Positions 51,635 to 61,052 of a stretch of DNA of 64,000 nt are shown here, in pieces. The stretch covers positions 1-64,000 of the forward strand of contig NZ_JAHHZS010000016.1 of NCBI RefSeq assembly GCF_022606295.1, written 5' to 3'. The position numbers and the translations under genes were made by a program. The notes under the pieces are model-generated. The model ran no database searches. It had not been told where the DNA came from and was given only the letters and a program-made list of their open reading frames with translations. The stretch is from Arthrobacter bambusae (lineage in GTDB: Bacteria > Actinomycetota > Actinomycetes > Actinomycetales > Micrococcaceae). Within the stretch, counting starts at the first letter, position 1; the number at the start of each line of letters is the position of its first letter.

Positions 51635-53137
51635 TTGAATAGCTGTTCGATCGTGGGGGTGTGGGTGCTGTTTCCTTTTCAGTTCGGGCCAGAGTGGACC
51701 TGGCTCCTCGGTGCGTGGGCCATCTTTGAAATCATTTTGCGCATCGTGCTGCTGGGCGTCATTCCTGGAAACCGCCGACCCACGACGGCCATGGCGTGGC
51801 TCCTCGCCGTCTTCCTCGTTCCATCCGTCGGTTTCGTCCTGTTCCTGTTGTTCGGCAATTTCCGTTTGTCCCGCCGCCGTCGGGAGCAGCAGGAGCAAGT
51901 CAATGATCGGGTGCGTGCAGGCACGTCGGCGCTCGCCGACGTCGTAAGCACGTACTCGGGACCCGAATGGGTGACCTCGGCCGGTGAGCTGAACCGGCGC
52001 CTGGGTTCCTTGCCGATGGTGGACGGTAACTCCGTGGAGCTCTTCCCAGGCTACGAGGAGTCGATCAAGGCCATGGCGGAAGCGGTCCGGGGGGCCAAGA
52101 AGTTCGTCAATGCGGAGTTCTACATCATGAGCAGTGACTCGGTCACTGACGAGCTCCTCACCGAGTTGGAAAACGCGGCAGCGCGCGGCGTCAACGTCCG
52201 CCTTCTGTTCGACCACATCGGCACCCTGCGTATCCCCGGCTACCGAAAGCTCGTCCGCCGGCTCAAGCGCGGCCAGATCCAGTGGCGCCGCATGTTGCCG
52301 CTGTTGCCCATCCACGGCCAGTGGCGTCGGCCGGACTTGCGGAACCACCGGAAAATCCTGGTGATCGACGGCGAAATCGCCTTCACGGGCTCGCAGAACC
52401 TGATCGAGCCCTCCTACAACAACCCCAAGCACCGACGCGCCGGGCGCAAATGGGTGGAACTCATGGCGCGGATGGAGGGCCCGATTGTTGCGACCCTCAA
52501 CGTCGTCTTCGCTACCGACTGGCTCAGCGAAACCGACGAGTCCCTCGAATACCAGCTGCAGGTTGCGGTCCAGGCAACGCCCGGCCGGATGACGGCCCAG
52601 GTGGTTCCCAGCGGGCCCGGGTTTGTCACCGAAAACAACCTGCGCCTGTTCAACACGCTCATCTACTCGGCCCAGCACCGCATCTCGATTTGCAGCCCGT
52701 ACTTCGTGCCCGACGATTCGCTGCTGTACGCCATTACGACGGCGGCCCAGCGCGGCGTCGACGTGGAGCTTTTCGTCTCCGAGAAGGGCGATCAGTTCCT
52801 CGTCCACCATGCCCAGCGCTCCTATTACGAGGCGTTGCTGGAGGCCGGGGTCCGGATCTACTTGTACCGCGCCCCTTACGTCCTGCACGCCAAGCACTTC
52901 ACGATCGACGAGGAAGTGGCTGTCCTCGGCTCCAGCAATATGGACATGCGCTCCTTCTCGCTCAACATGGAGGTGTCCGTGATGATCCTGGGCGCCGAGG
53001 CCGTGGACAGCATGCGCGCCGTGGAATCGAGCTACCGGGAAATGTGCCGTGAGCTGACCCTGGAGGGCTGGTTGCACCGGCCGATGCTTGCCAAGTACGT
53101 GGACAACGTGGCGCGGCTGACGGCCACCCTGCAGTAG
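51635..53137 (+). CDS. cls: Cardiolipin synthase
   Basis: A 500-residue phospholipase-D-family enzyme. Two N-terminal membrane helices (TWLLGAWAIFEIILRIVLLG, TAMAWLLAVFLVPSVGFVLF) precede two HKD motifs: NHRKILVIDGEIAFTGSQN and HAKHFTIDEEVAVLGSSNMD. It joins two phosphatidylglycerols into cardiolipin. The exact start is uncertain: TTG 51635 opens the frame and several GTG codons up to ~51665 are possible. Confidence 0.92.
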   Translation: MNSCSIVGVWVLFPFQFGPEWTWLLGAWAIFEIILRIVLLGVIPGNRRPTTAMAWLLAVFLVPSVGFVLFLLFGNFRLSRRRREQQEQVNDRVRAGTSALADVVSTYSGPEWVTSAGELNRRLGSLPMVDGNSVELFPGYEESIKAMAEAVRGAKKFVNAEFYIMSSDSVTDELLTELENAAARGVNVRLLFDHIGTLRIPGYRKLVRRLKRGQIQWRRMLPLLPIHGQWRRPDLRNHRKILVIDGEIAFTGSQNLIEPSYNNPKHRRAGRKWVELMARMEGPIVATLNVVFATDWLSETDESLEYQLQVAVQATPGRMTAQVVPSGPGFVTENNLRLFNTLIYSAQHRISICSPYFVPDDSLLYAITTAAQRGVDVELFVSEKGDQFLVHHAQRSYYEALLEAGVRIYLYRAPYVLHAKHFTIDEEVAVLGSSNMDMRSFSLNMEVSVMILGAEAVDSMRAVESSYREMCRELTLEGWLHRPMLAKYVDNVARLTATLQ

Positions 53138-53141
53138 GGAC

Positions 53142-53588
53142 TCAGTCCTCGCAGGCCTCGTCCGCGGGTTCGCCGTGGATCCTCGACAACAGCGCATGGA
53201 GTTGCTGGAGCTCATCGGAGGAGAATCCGGCAAAGGCCTCCTGCTCGACGTCGGCCACCGCCACTTCAATCGACGACACCGCGCGCTTGCCTTCCGCGGT
53301 GATGTCGACGATATGACGACGGCGGTCCGCGGGATCGCGGCGCCGTTCCGCCAGTCCCGCGCGCTCAAGGTCGTTCAGGACCGCAACCAGTCCGCTCGCG
53401 TCGATTGAGAGGATATCGATCAGGTCCTGCTGACTGAGCGGGCCGGAATCGTCAAGCCGGCACAGCAGCACGGCATGCCTTGGGCTCAGCCCGGAGGAGT
53501 CAAGGGCTTGGCGGAGGCGCGTATTCATGATGCGCCCGTGGCGTGCCAGGAGAAACCCCAGTTGCTTTCCTGCTGCCGAAGAACTCAT
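53142..53588 (-). CDS. MarR family transcriptional regulator
   Basis: A 148-residue winged-helix protein: RHGRIMNTRLRQALDSSGLS, LSQQDLIDILSIDASGLVAV, LNDLERAGLAERRRDPADRR with RHIVDITAEGKR. The ATG at 53588 is preferred since the conserved region begins close behind it. It diverges from the FAD-dependent oxidoreductase and probably represses it. Confidence 0.9.
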   Translation of the reverse strand: MSSSAAGKQLGFLLARHGRIMNTRLRQALDSSGLSPRHAVLLCRLDDSGPLSQQDLIDILSIDASGLVAVLNDLERAGLAERRRDPADRRRHIVDITAEGKRAVSSIEVAVADVEQEAFAGFSSDELQQLHALLSRIHGEPADEACED

Positions 53589-53616
53589 CAGGAAAATCTT
53601 ATCACTGAGGAAATTA

Positions 53617-53646
53617 TTGACTACGGGCAATCGTTGTCCTTCATAA
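53617..53646 (+). promoter_or_regulatory. Promoter of the FAD-dependent oxidoreductase gene
   Basis: TTGACT and TCATAA are separated by 18 bases. The site lies in the 112-base gap between the MarR gene and the oxidoreductase, about 55 bases before the latter's ATG. Confidence 0.55.
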
Positions 53647-53700
53647 ACGATCTGAGCGGCACGAGCCGAGCAGCGTGAGCTTTCTACCTAAGGAGTTGCC

Positions 53701-54798
53701 ATGAACAACGAGGCTCCGCACCCCACTGTGGCAGTCATCGGCGGAGGTTACGGCGGGATCTCCGTAGCGAAGGCGCTGGACGAATACGCGACGGTTACCT
53801 TGGTGGAGCCCAAGGACGCTTTCGTGCACAACATTGCGGCCCTCCGATCCGTGGTCCAACCCGACTTCCTGCCGCGGATGTTCCTTCCTTATGACCGCCT
53901 GCTGGGGCACGGTGAGGTACTCCGGGATCGCGCTGTCCGGGTCGACGGGCACACTGTCGAGTTGGCTTCGGGTGCCCGGCTGGCGCCGGACTACATCGTC
54001 CTCGCAAGCGGTTCCAGCTACCCCTTCCCGGCCAAGAGCGATCGAATGGTCACGAGCGACGCCATCGCCCGCTACCAAGCCGCACATGACGACCTCAAAC
54101 GTGCCGGCAGGGTGATGCTGCTGGGCGCCGGGGCGGTGGGCCTTGAATTTGCGGGCGAAATCGCGGCGGCATGGCCGGACAAGGACATCGTGATGGTGGA
54201 TCTTGCGCCGGACATCCTTCCCGGCCCGTACGACCCGCGGCTGCGGATCGAGGTCAACCGGCAGCTGGATGAACTCGGCGTACGGCGAATTTTGGGAAGC
54301 CCGTTGGTGCAGTTGCCGCCGGTTCCTGCGGGTGAATTCGCCACATTCACCGTCAACACCGTGGACGGTACCGCCATCGGGGCGGACATCTGGTTCCGTT
54401 GCTACGGAATCGCCCCGCAGACCGACTACGTGGCAGGCGACCTCCTGGCCGCACGGACCGCCGATGGCTACCTGGACGTCACCTCCGAACTGCGCGTCGT
54501 AGGCTTCGACAACGTCTACGCCTTGGGTGACATTTCGGCGATCGACGTGAACAAAGCCGGAGTCGCGGGACGCGAAGCCGCGGTGGTTGCCAGGAACATC
54601 CAGGCGCAGATCGAGGGCTCCGTGGAACTGGCCGCGTACACGCCGTCGAAGCCCGTCATCATCCTTCCCCTGGGGCCGTCCGGCGGCTCGGGACAACTGC
54701 CCGACGGCGAGATCGCCAGTCCGGAACTGATCTCCGAGATCAAGGGCCAACACATGATGATCGACCGCTACGTCGAAATGTTGAACCTCGGCGCTTGA
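53701..54798 (+). CDS. FAD/NAD(P)-dependent oxidoreductase, AIF/Ndh2-like
   Basis: A 365-residue flavoprotein with two dinucleotide folds: TVAVIGGGYGGISVAKALDE at the N-terminus (FAD), GRVMLLGAGAVGLEFAGEIA at ~137-156 (NAD(P)H), and GFDNVYALGDISAIDVNKAG near the end that contacts the flavin. It resembles FSP1/AIFM2- and Ndh2-like quinone reductases. AAGGAG precedes the ATG. Divergent from the MarR regulator, which may sense quinones or other oxidants. Confidence 0.88.
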   Translation: MNNEAPHPTVAVIGGGYGGISVAKALDEYATVTLVEPKDAFVHNIAALRSVVQPDFLPRMFLPYDRLLGHGEVLRDRAVRVDGHTVELASGARLAPDYIVLASGSSYPFPAKSDRMVTSDAIARYQAAHDDLKRAGRVMLLGAGAVGLEFAGEIAAAWPDKDIVMVDLAPDILPGPYDPRLRIEVNRQLDELGVRRILGSPLVQLPPVPAGEFATFTVNTVDGTAIGADIWFRCYGIAPQTDYVAGDLLAARTADGYLDVTSELRVVGFDNVYALGDISAIDVNKAGVAGREAAVVARNIQAQIEGSVELAAYTPSKPVIILPLGPSGGSGQLPDGEIASPELISEIKGQHMMIDRYVEMLNLGA

Positions 54799-54851
54799 TG
54801 GACTGCGGCGGAAGGGTGCCGTGTTCGTAGTCCGCCGTGAGACTGTGGAGC

Positions 54852-55859
54852 ATGGTGAGTTCAATCGAAGTTTCCTGGCAACTGGACGGCATCACGATGG
54901 AGGGCACGGTTGTCCGTCCCGACGGCGAGGGGCCGTTCCCTGCTGTGGCGCTCGTGGCCGGGAGCGGACCGACGGACCGGGATTGGTGTTCGCCCCTGCT
55001 CCCCGGCAGTAACGGAAGCGGGCGGCTGTTTGCCGAGGAGTTTGCACGCGCCGGTATCGCCTCGATCCGCTATGACAAAAGGGCGTCCGGCCCGCATGTG
55101 ATGGACAACATCACGAAGCTCATCGGGAAGCTGAGCATGCAGTCCCATCTGGACGAGTTGGTGGCGGCCGTCCAGGTGCTTTCCGGGTTGGATTTCGTTG
55201 ACTCCGCAAGAATTGCCGGGCTCGGCAACAGCGAGGGTGCCCTCCATGTGCTTCACTACGCCACGAGCAGCCAGACCGTTCCCTTCGCCGGGATCGTTCT
55301 CGCTGCGCCTCCCGGCCGCGCGATACAGACTGTGCTGCTGTCCCAGTTGGCTCTTCAGTCCGCCCAGGTCCCAGGCGGCGCTGAATTGATGCCCAAAGTC
55401 GAGGAAGCTGCTGCGCGGTACGCGGTCGGGCAGCCGATGAATCCCGACCCAGGCCTGCCCGACAGTGTGAAGATGGTTCTCGCGAGCTTCGAGGCTCCGG
55501 CAAATCTGCCCTTCGCCCGTGAGCTATGGAGCGAGTCTTCGTGCGACTCCCTGGGCAAGACGCGGATTCCCACACTGGTATTGATCGGCGGCAGGGACGT
55601 GCAGGTCGACGTAGACGCCGACGGCGGCCCTCTCCGGGAAGCCGCCGCCGGGATGGCGAACGTGGCTTTCGCCTTCCCGACCAACGCGAATCACGTGTTC
55701 AAGGAGGATGGGCGGAGTCCGGCCGAAGTCGCCGCATCCCCCGGGAACGGCTACAACGAACCGGGCACACATCTCGACCCTGAAAGCCTGGAAACGATTG
55801 TCGCCTGGCTGGGGGAGACCCTGAAGATTCAGAGCCTCCCGCCTGGCGGGCCGGGCTGA
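54852..55859 (+). CDS. Alpha/beta hydrolase
   Basis: A 335-residue serine hydrolase. ALVAGSGPTDRDWCSPLLPG gives the oxyanion region, AGLGNSEGALHVLHYA the nucleophile elbow (GNSEG), LVLIGGRDVQVDVDADGG the acid and NANHVFKEDG the histidine. It resembles YghX/EstA-like hydrolases that act on small esters. Possibly in one transcription unit with the oxidoreductase 53 bases upstream. An in-frame GTG one codon later is an alternative start. Confidence 0.82.
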   Translation: MVSSIEVSWQLDGITMEGTVVRPDGEGPFPAVALVAGSGPTDRDWCSPLLPGSNGSGRLFAEEFARAGIASIRYDKRASGPHVMDNITKLIGKLSMQSHLDELVAAVQVLSGLDFVDSARIAGLGNSEGALHVLHYATSSQTVPFAGIVLAAPPGRAIQTVLLSQLALQSAQVPGGAELMPKVEEAAARYAVGQPMNPDPGLPDSVKMVLASFEAPANLPFARELWSESSCDSLGKTRIPTLVLIGGRDVQVDVDADGGPLREAAAGMANVAFAFPTNANHVFKEDGRSPAEVAASPGNGYNEPGTHLDPESLETIVAWLGETLKIQSLPPGGPG

Positions 55860-55875
55860 GTCCTCCGCCGCCCGA

Positions 55876-56592
55876 TTACTGGCCGAGGACCGCGTCGACG
55901 AGTTTGACCAGTTCCGCCGCCGAGTCAGGGGTGACGGTGGCGCCCGTCTTGATCGCCGTGGCCCCGAGGTTGCCTTTCACTCCGGTCACGGTCAGTGTGG
56001 TGGCCTTCTGGCCCGACGCAAGGACCTGGGTCATCAACATCCCGACCGACTGGTCCCCGCTGGTCTTTTCCGGCAACGACTGTGTCTGGGTAGTGACCTT
56101 CTGCCCTCCCGCCTCGATCGTGAAGGTAGAACACTGGGCCAGCGCATCACTGGACTTCTTCGTCTGGCCGCCCAACACCGTGGGATCCTTCACCGCCAGG
56201 GCGGTGATCACGGTGACGGACTTGTCCGCCGCCGAGATGCTCTGCCCCGCCGCATACGTCGCCCCCTCCGGAACCTGAGCGTTGTTGTTCGCCAAGGCCG
56301 CGCACGCCGGGGGTGTGATGACGGCGGACTTGAGCATCTGCTTCGCGGCGATGATGCCCTGGTCGATCTGCGCAGCGGGTATGACGGTCAACGGCTTGCC
56401 CTGGTCGTCCTTCAACTGCGCGACGATCGAAGCGAGTTCTTCATTCGTGTACGTCTTCGGAGTGGGCGTCGGTGTAGGCGTCGGCGTCAAGGAAGAAGCG
56501 GCCGCGGTTCCCGGATTCGAGGGACCTCCGCAGCCTGTCAACGCCAGGACGGCAGCAAAGAGAATCCCGAGCGGTGCGAGCATTTTTTTCAT
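55876..56592 (-). CDS. Lipoprotein with PT-repeat linker
   Basis: A 238-residue exported lipoprotein: MKKMLAPLGILFAAVLALTG-C with a good lipobox (LTGC, Cys21), then a linker with PTPTPTPTP. The mature domain has two cysteines (PPACAAL and AQCSTF) about 60 residues apart, as in the extracellular sensor domains of mycobacterial PknH-like proteins; this resemblance is weak. ATG 56592 has GGGG upstream and begins the signal peptide directly. Confidence 0.7.
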   Translation of the reverse strand: MKKMLAPLGILFAAVLALTGCGGPSNPGTAAASSLTPTPTPTPTPKTYTNEELASIVAQLKDDQGKPLTVIPAAQIDQGIIAAKQMLKSAVITPPACAALANNNAQVPEGATYAAGQSISAADKSVTVITALAVKDPTVLGGQTKKSSDALAQCSTFTIEAGGQKVTTQTQSLPEKTSGDQSVGMLMTQVLASGQKATTLTVTGVKGNLGATAIKTGATVTPDSAAELVKLVDAVLGQ

Positions 56593-56778
56593 GTGTAAAC
56601 CCCAATTTTCGTGGCGGCATGGCCTTTCCCGGGGGTAACCGGCACAGCCTTGCCTCAACCGCCGGGCCGGTCTTTTCCCGCACCGATCCCAAGCAGTCAT
56701 GAATAGGATGGTTGCCACGGTACATAATCAGTAGGCTTCCTAAATAGAGTGTTGTCTACTTGGATGCCGTCGGCACGG

Positions 56779-57243
56779 TCAGTACTCGCCCTTGATCACG
56801 AAGAACGAGCCGCGGATAACGCCTGCAAGCTTCGACTTCTGGCGGGCAAACTTGAAGCGTGACTCCAGTTCCTCTGGAATCTCCATGCCGTCGGAGAGCT
56901 TGAATCCGACTGCCCGCTTCCCGCCGGCCTCGATGCTGTACATGACGTTGATCGACAACCCCGACTCGTAGAAGACGTAGGCCATGCGCAAACCGTCGAC
57001 GTCGAAGGCGGTCGCTTCCAGCGGGCGGGAGCCGATGACGATGTCACGCTCCTCCTTCAGGATGCGGCTCACGTGCTCCACCACCTCCGGAACCTCGCCG
57101 GCAGGGCTCACGGTGAAGACGTGGCCGTACTTGTTCCTGTAGTAGCGGCCTTCGTTGGCGCGCAGCCCGGCAAGGGCCTCGGCAACGGGAGACGATTCCA
57201 GCCCGGTAGTAGAAACATTCTCGAAGTCAACGATGTATGGCAT
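56779..57243 (-). CDS. Hypothetical protein
   Basis: A 154-residue soluble protein: MPYIVDFENVSTTGLESSPV, RYYRNKYGHVFTVSPAGEVP, RPLEATAFDVDGLRMAYVFY and GKRAVGFKLSDGMEIPEELE. The composition is that of a real mixed alpha/beta protein, but I recognise no family. It diverges from the NCS1 permease gene. Confidence 0.65.
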   Translation of the reverse strand: MPYIVDFENVSTTGLESSPVAEALAGLRANEGRYYRNKYGHVFTVSPAGEVPEVVEHVSRILKEERDIVIGSRPLEATAFDVDGLRMAYVFYESGLSINVMYSIEAGGKRAVGFKLSDGMEIPEELESRFKFARQKSKLAGVIRGSFFVIKGEY

Positions 57244-57380
57244 GCATCCTCCTGGTACGACGTGGTTTGACCAATGCTAACGCGACCAGGATCCGGCGCT
57301 CCCGAGGGGTCTTTCCATCCTGGAGCAATGGGGCGATTCTGGAAGTCCAAGCATGTTTGGAAGCGTTGTTCGGAGGCGTC

Positions 57381-58961
57381 ATGGCGCGGAAAAACGAGTC
57401 CCCGGCTGTGCAGGCACCGCCAGAGCCTGGAGACGAATACCCTGAGAAAGTCCGGATCCTGGCCGAGGGCAGATTGGTCAGCGACAGGTTGTGGAACGCA
57501 GACCTAGCACCGGCCCGGCAACGCAACTGGAGGGTCCGCAGCCTCTTCGCCCTGTGGATGTGCGACGTCCACAGCATCGCCGGATACACTTTCGCGGCCG
57601 GCCTCTTCATCACCGGCCTCGTGGGCTGGCAGGTCTTCCTTGCCCTTGTCCTCGGCATCACCCTCGTCTACTTCCTGATGAACTTTGCCGGGACGGCGGG
57701 GCAGAAGACCGGCGTACCGTATCCGGTCCTGGCGCGGATGTCCTTCGGCCTCTTCGGTGCCAACCTGGCTGCACTGATCCGGGCACTCATCGCCATTGCC
57801 TGGTACGGCATCCAGACCTGGCTCGCCTCCGAAGCCGTGTTGGTGCTGCTGTTTTCCGTGTGGCCCCAGTTGACCCCGCTCGATGGCCCGGACGTGCCAC
57901 ACATCCTTGGCTTGACGCCGATCGGCTGGGCGGCGTTCCTGGTCCTCTGGGCGGTCCAGCTGCTCGTCATCCGGCGCGGCATGGAGACCGTGCGGAAATT
58001 CCAGGACTGGGCCGGCCCTGCTATCTGGGTGGCAATGTTCGCGCTCGCGATCTACATCCTGACGCAAGCGGGCAATAAGTTCAGCCTCTCGATCCCCGGC
58101 GTCGCCCCTTTGGACGGCCCGGCAGCCGTGACCCAGTTCTTCTCGGCAATTGCCCTGACCGTCACCTACTTTGCGGCGCTGCTCCTGAACTTCTGCGATT
58201 TCTCGCGGTTCGCACCGGACCGCAAGACCATCCTGCGCGGCAATTTCTGGGGCCTGCCCGTGAACTTCATCGCGTTCGCCCTGGTCACAGTGGTGGTCAC
58301 AGCGGGCGCGGCGTCCTACTTCACCGCAGACCAGTACCGCGGCCAGGACATGTTCAAGGTCATCACCGATCCGGTGGCGATCGTCCAGGCGATCAAGAAT
58401 CCGTGGATCACCATCATCGCCGCCGTCACGTTCGTGGTGGCCACGATCGGCATCAACGTGGTGGCAAACTTCGTCTCCGCCTCCTACGACCTCGCCAACG
58501 TGGCCCCGCACAGGATCGACTTCCGCCGCGGCGGCCTCATCAGCGCGGTGCTGGCCATCGTGATCCTGCCCTGGAACCTCTTCAGCAGTCCCGTGGTGAT
58601 CGTGTACTTCCTGGGCGGCCTCGGCGCGCTGCTCGGTCCGCTGTTCGGGGTCATCTTCACGGACTTCTTCCGCATCCGGCACCAGCGGTGCAAGGTCTCG
58701 GACCTTTACCACGAGGACGAGAAGGGCCTCTACTTCTACACCAAGGGCTGGAACCTCAAGGCCATCGCCGCGTTGGTTCCAGCCGCCGTCGTCGCAGGCG
58801 TTCTGGCCTTGGTCCCGGCGCTGCAGACCTTCCTGCCGGGAGGCTCGGGCCTGGGTCCGTATTCATGGTTCGTGGGGGCGATCCTGGCCAGCCTGATCTA
58901 CTACACGATCACCCGGAACGATCCGCGGACGGTCCGCGCCCGGACGGAAGAACACAACTGA
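57381..58961 (+). CDS. NCS1 family nucleobase:cation symporter
   Basis: A 526-residue permease with 12 helices. LWMCDVHSIAGYTFAAGLFI, PVLARMSFGLFGANLAALIR, ALIAIAWYGIQTWLASEAVL and LLNFCDFSRFAPDRKTILRG are typical of NCS1 transporters for cytosine, allantoin, hydantoin or uracil. The ATG at 57381 has GGAGG eight bases upstream; the longer frame lacks this and encodes an unlikely extension. A CCAGGAT/ATCCTGG inverted pair lies in the leader. It converges on the PabB fusion gene. Confidence 0.9.
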   Translation: MARKNESPAVQAPPEPGDEYPEKVRILAEGRLVSDRLWNADLAPARQRNWRVRSLFALWMCDVHSIAGYTFAAGLFITGLVGWQVFLALVLGITLVYFLMNFAGTAGQKTGVPYPVLARMSFGLFGANLAALIRALIAIAWYGIQTWLASEAVLVLLFSVWPQLTPLDGPDVPHILGLTPIGWAAFLVLWAVQLLVIRRGMETVRKFQDWAGPAIWVAMFALAIYILTQAGNKFSLSIPGVAPLDGPAAVTQFFSAIALTVTYFAALLLNFCDFSRFAPDRKTILRGNFWGLPVNFIAFALVTVVVTAGAASYFTADQYRGQDMFKVITDPVAIVQAIKNPWITIIAAVTFVVATIGINVVANFVSASYDLANVAPHRIDFRRGGLISAVLAIVILPWNLFSSPVVIVYFLGGLGALLGPLFGVIFTDFFRIRHQRCKVSDLYHEDEKGLYFYTKGWNLKAIAALVPAAVVAGVLALVPALQTFLPGGSGLGPYSWFVGAILASLIYYTITRNDPRTVRARTEEHN

Positions 58962-58964
58962 TTC

Positions 58965-61052
58965 TCAGGTAGAGGGAAACTCCGCGCCCAGGGCGGAGAG
59001 CACGCCGAACGCCTTGGTCCGGATTTCCTCGTATTCGTCCTGGGCCGTGGAGTCCGCCGTGATGGCGCCCCCGACGCCGAGACTGAGCGTGCGTCCGCCG
59101 TCGCCGTCGGGACCCATCACCAGGGTCCGGATCACGACGGCGAGATCCGTCGCCGCGTTGAGCGAAAAGTACCCAATCGCGCCCGAGTAGACCCCGCGCG
59201 GTCCGGACTCCAAGCTGTCAAGGATGTCCATGGTGCTGATCTTCGGAGCTCCCGTCATGGACCCGGCAGGGAACGCTGCCGCGACGGCTTCGGCCCGGGG
59301 TGCTCCGGGTCGCAACCGGGCGTCGATCGTGCTCACCATCTGGTGTACGGTGGCGTAGCTTTCCACCGCGCATAACCGGCTGACCGTCACCGATCCGGGC
59401 ACGGCGAAATGGCTGAGGTCGTTGCGAAGCAGATCCACGATCATGATGTTCTCCGCACGGTCCTTGAGGGAGGATTCAAGGCCACGCCGCAGTGCCTCGT
59501 CGATGACAGGATCGTTGGCCCGGCCCCTGGTGCCCTTGATCGGCTCGGCCCGCATGCCGCCGTCGGAGGTTATCCGGAGGAAGCGCTCAGGCGAGGTGCT
59601 CGCGACCGTCAGATCGCCGAAACGCAAGTAGCTCGCGAACGGCGCCGGGTTGCGCTTGCGCAGCGCGAGGTAGCCTTCCCACGGGTCCAGCCCGGGATCC
59701 GTGGCGGTCACGGTGGTGGTCAGGCAGACCTCGTAGGTGTTGCCCTCGGCGATCTGGTGCTGCGCGTCGCTGATTTTGCTTTTGTATTCGTCCTCGGTGT
59801 CGCGGCTGGAGAACTCAAGCGCCACTGTGCGACCCCCGACGGCGGGATCCCCGGCCGAGTGCCTCGGCGCGCTGGCCGCTTGGGGTGCCGACGCCGCGGA
59901 CAGCACGGCCTCCCGCGCAAGCCCAAGCCATTCGCCGGCGTCGGGGGTATCGATGGCGAGCAGCCACACGGCAGCCTCACGGTGGTCGATCACCACGGCC
60001 CTGCCGGCGAAGAGCAACGCGGCATCCGGAGTGCCGGCCTGGACATCGCTGCCACCGGTCTCCCGCTTCAATTCATAGCCGAGGTAGCCCAACCAGCCGA
60101 GCGTGAATTCGCAGTCGTAGCCTTCCGGCGCCTTCAAAGCCTTGCGGCCCCACACGGTGTCCAACCAACGGAAGAAGGGTCCGGTGGTCTCCACGGTGGC
60201 GCAACCGGCACTGAGCCGGGTGGTTCCGGAACGGTGCGTTACGGCTTGGCCGAAGGAGCCGCCGTCGTCCGCGAGGATACTGAAGCGGCTGCGCTCGGCC
60301 GCGGCGTTGGAGGATCCGGCGTCGCCGACCGTGTCCCTGTTGGAGGACGTGTTGGAGGAATCGAGCCAGACGGCGTTGGCGGAGTGGGCGTAGAGCGTGT
60401 GGAACAGGGCCGCGGCGTCCGGCGTGGCATCTATCCGTTCGGCCTTGAGCTGCAAACCGCGGCGTGCCGAGAGCTCGGGAGCCAGCACGGGGGAGAGCGA
60501 CGGGAGGTAGTTCAGCGCCTGCAGCGCGTCATCCGGGGCGTTGCCGTCAGCCCGGTTCAGCACCCTGACGTCAGTGTGGTCGAGGACGTCGTCGGTCTCC
60601 AGCCACTCGTCCTCCTGGGCCGCCCAGCTGTCCCAGAACGGTTCGTAGCTGCTGCCGTCCCGGGCCATCGCACGGTGCCTGCGGTCGTCCTCGGGAGCGT
60701 CCACCCAAACCACGGCGTCCAGCATCGGGCGGGCAGCATTCGCAGCGGCCCCGACGCCCTCGACGATGACGATTTCGGCAGGCAGCGTCACGTGGTTGCG
60801 GCCGTCGTAGTGCTTCTCCCAGTCCCAACTGACCCACTCGGCGGCGTCGCCGTGCCGCAGCGGTGCCAGGACCGTGGTGACGTACCGCTCGATGCCTGCA
60901 GCGAGGCCGTTCCAGCCCGGATAGATGTCCTCGAGATGGAACAGCGACACCTTGTGATGCATGCGGAGGCGGGCGGCAAGTTCGACGGCGAGAGTGGTCT
61001 TTCCGGCGCCGGACCGGCCATCGATGGCGATGATCACGGGTGCTGGGGTCAT
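58965..61052 (-). CDS. pabB: Uridine-kinase-like P-loop domain fused to aminodeoxychorismate synthase component I
   Basis: A 695-residue fusion. Residues 1-~200: a uridine kinase-like NTPase with Walker A AIDGRSGAGKTTLA, FHLEDIYPGWNG and IVIVEGVGAAANAARPMLDA. Residues ~230-690: a chorismate-binding PabB domain with GNTYEVCLTTTVTATD, PERFLRITSDGGMRAEPIKG-TRGR, IMIVDLLRNDLSHFAVPGSV and PAGSMTGAPKISTMDILDSL. The enzyme part makes 4-amino-4-deoxychorismate for folate with a PabA glutaminase that is not in this window. The role of the kinase part is unknown. The ATG overlaps the phosphatase stop (ATGA). Confidence 0.88.
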   Translation of the reverse strand: MTPAPVIIAIDGRSGAGKTTLAVELAARLRMHHKVSLFHLEDIYPGWNGLAAGIERYVTTVLAPLRHGDAAEWVSWDWEKHYDGRNHVTLPAEIVIVEGVGAAANAARPMLDAVVWVDAPEDDRRHRAMARDGSSYEPFWDSWAAQEDEWLETDDVLDHTDVRVLNRADGNAPDDALQALNYLPSLSPVLAPELSARRGLQLKAERIDATPDAAALFHTLYAHSANAVWLDSSNTSSNRDTVGDAGSSNAAAERSRFSILADDGGSFGQAVTHRSGTTRLSAGCATVETTGPFFRWLDTVWGRKALKAPEGYDCEFTLGWLGYLGYELKRETGGSDVQAGTPDAALLFAGRAVVIDHREAAVWLLAIDTPDAGEWLGLAREAVLSAASAPQAASAPRHSAGDPAVGGRTVALEFSSRDTEDEYKSKISDAQHQIAEGNTYEVCLTTTVTATDPGLDPWEGYLALRKRNPAPFASYLRFGDLTVASTSPERFLRITSDGGMRAEPIKGTRGRANDPVIDEALRRGLESSLKDRAENIMIVDLLRNDLSHFAVPGSVTVSRLCAVESYATVHQMVSTIDARLRPGAPRAEAVAAAFPAGSMTGAPKISTMDILDSLESGPRGVYSGAIGYFSLNAATDLAVVIRTLVMGPDGDGGRTLSLGVGGAITADSTAQDEYEEIRTKAFGVLSALGAEFPST

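Noticed and set aside
51566..53368. 600-codon reverse open frame
   Set aside because: Antisense to cardiolipin synthase with its two HKD motifs.
57244..57380. CCAGGAT...ATCCTGG pair before the NCS1 permease considered as a riboswitch
   Set aside because: No conserved core of a guanidine, purine or other known aptamer could be found; only a simple stem remains.
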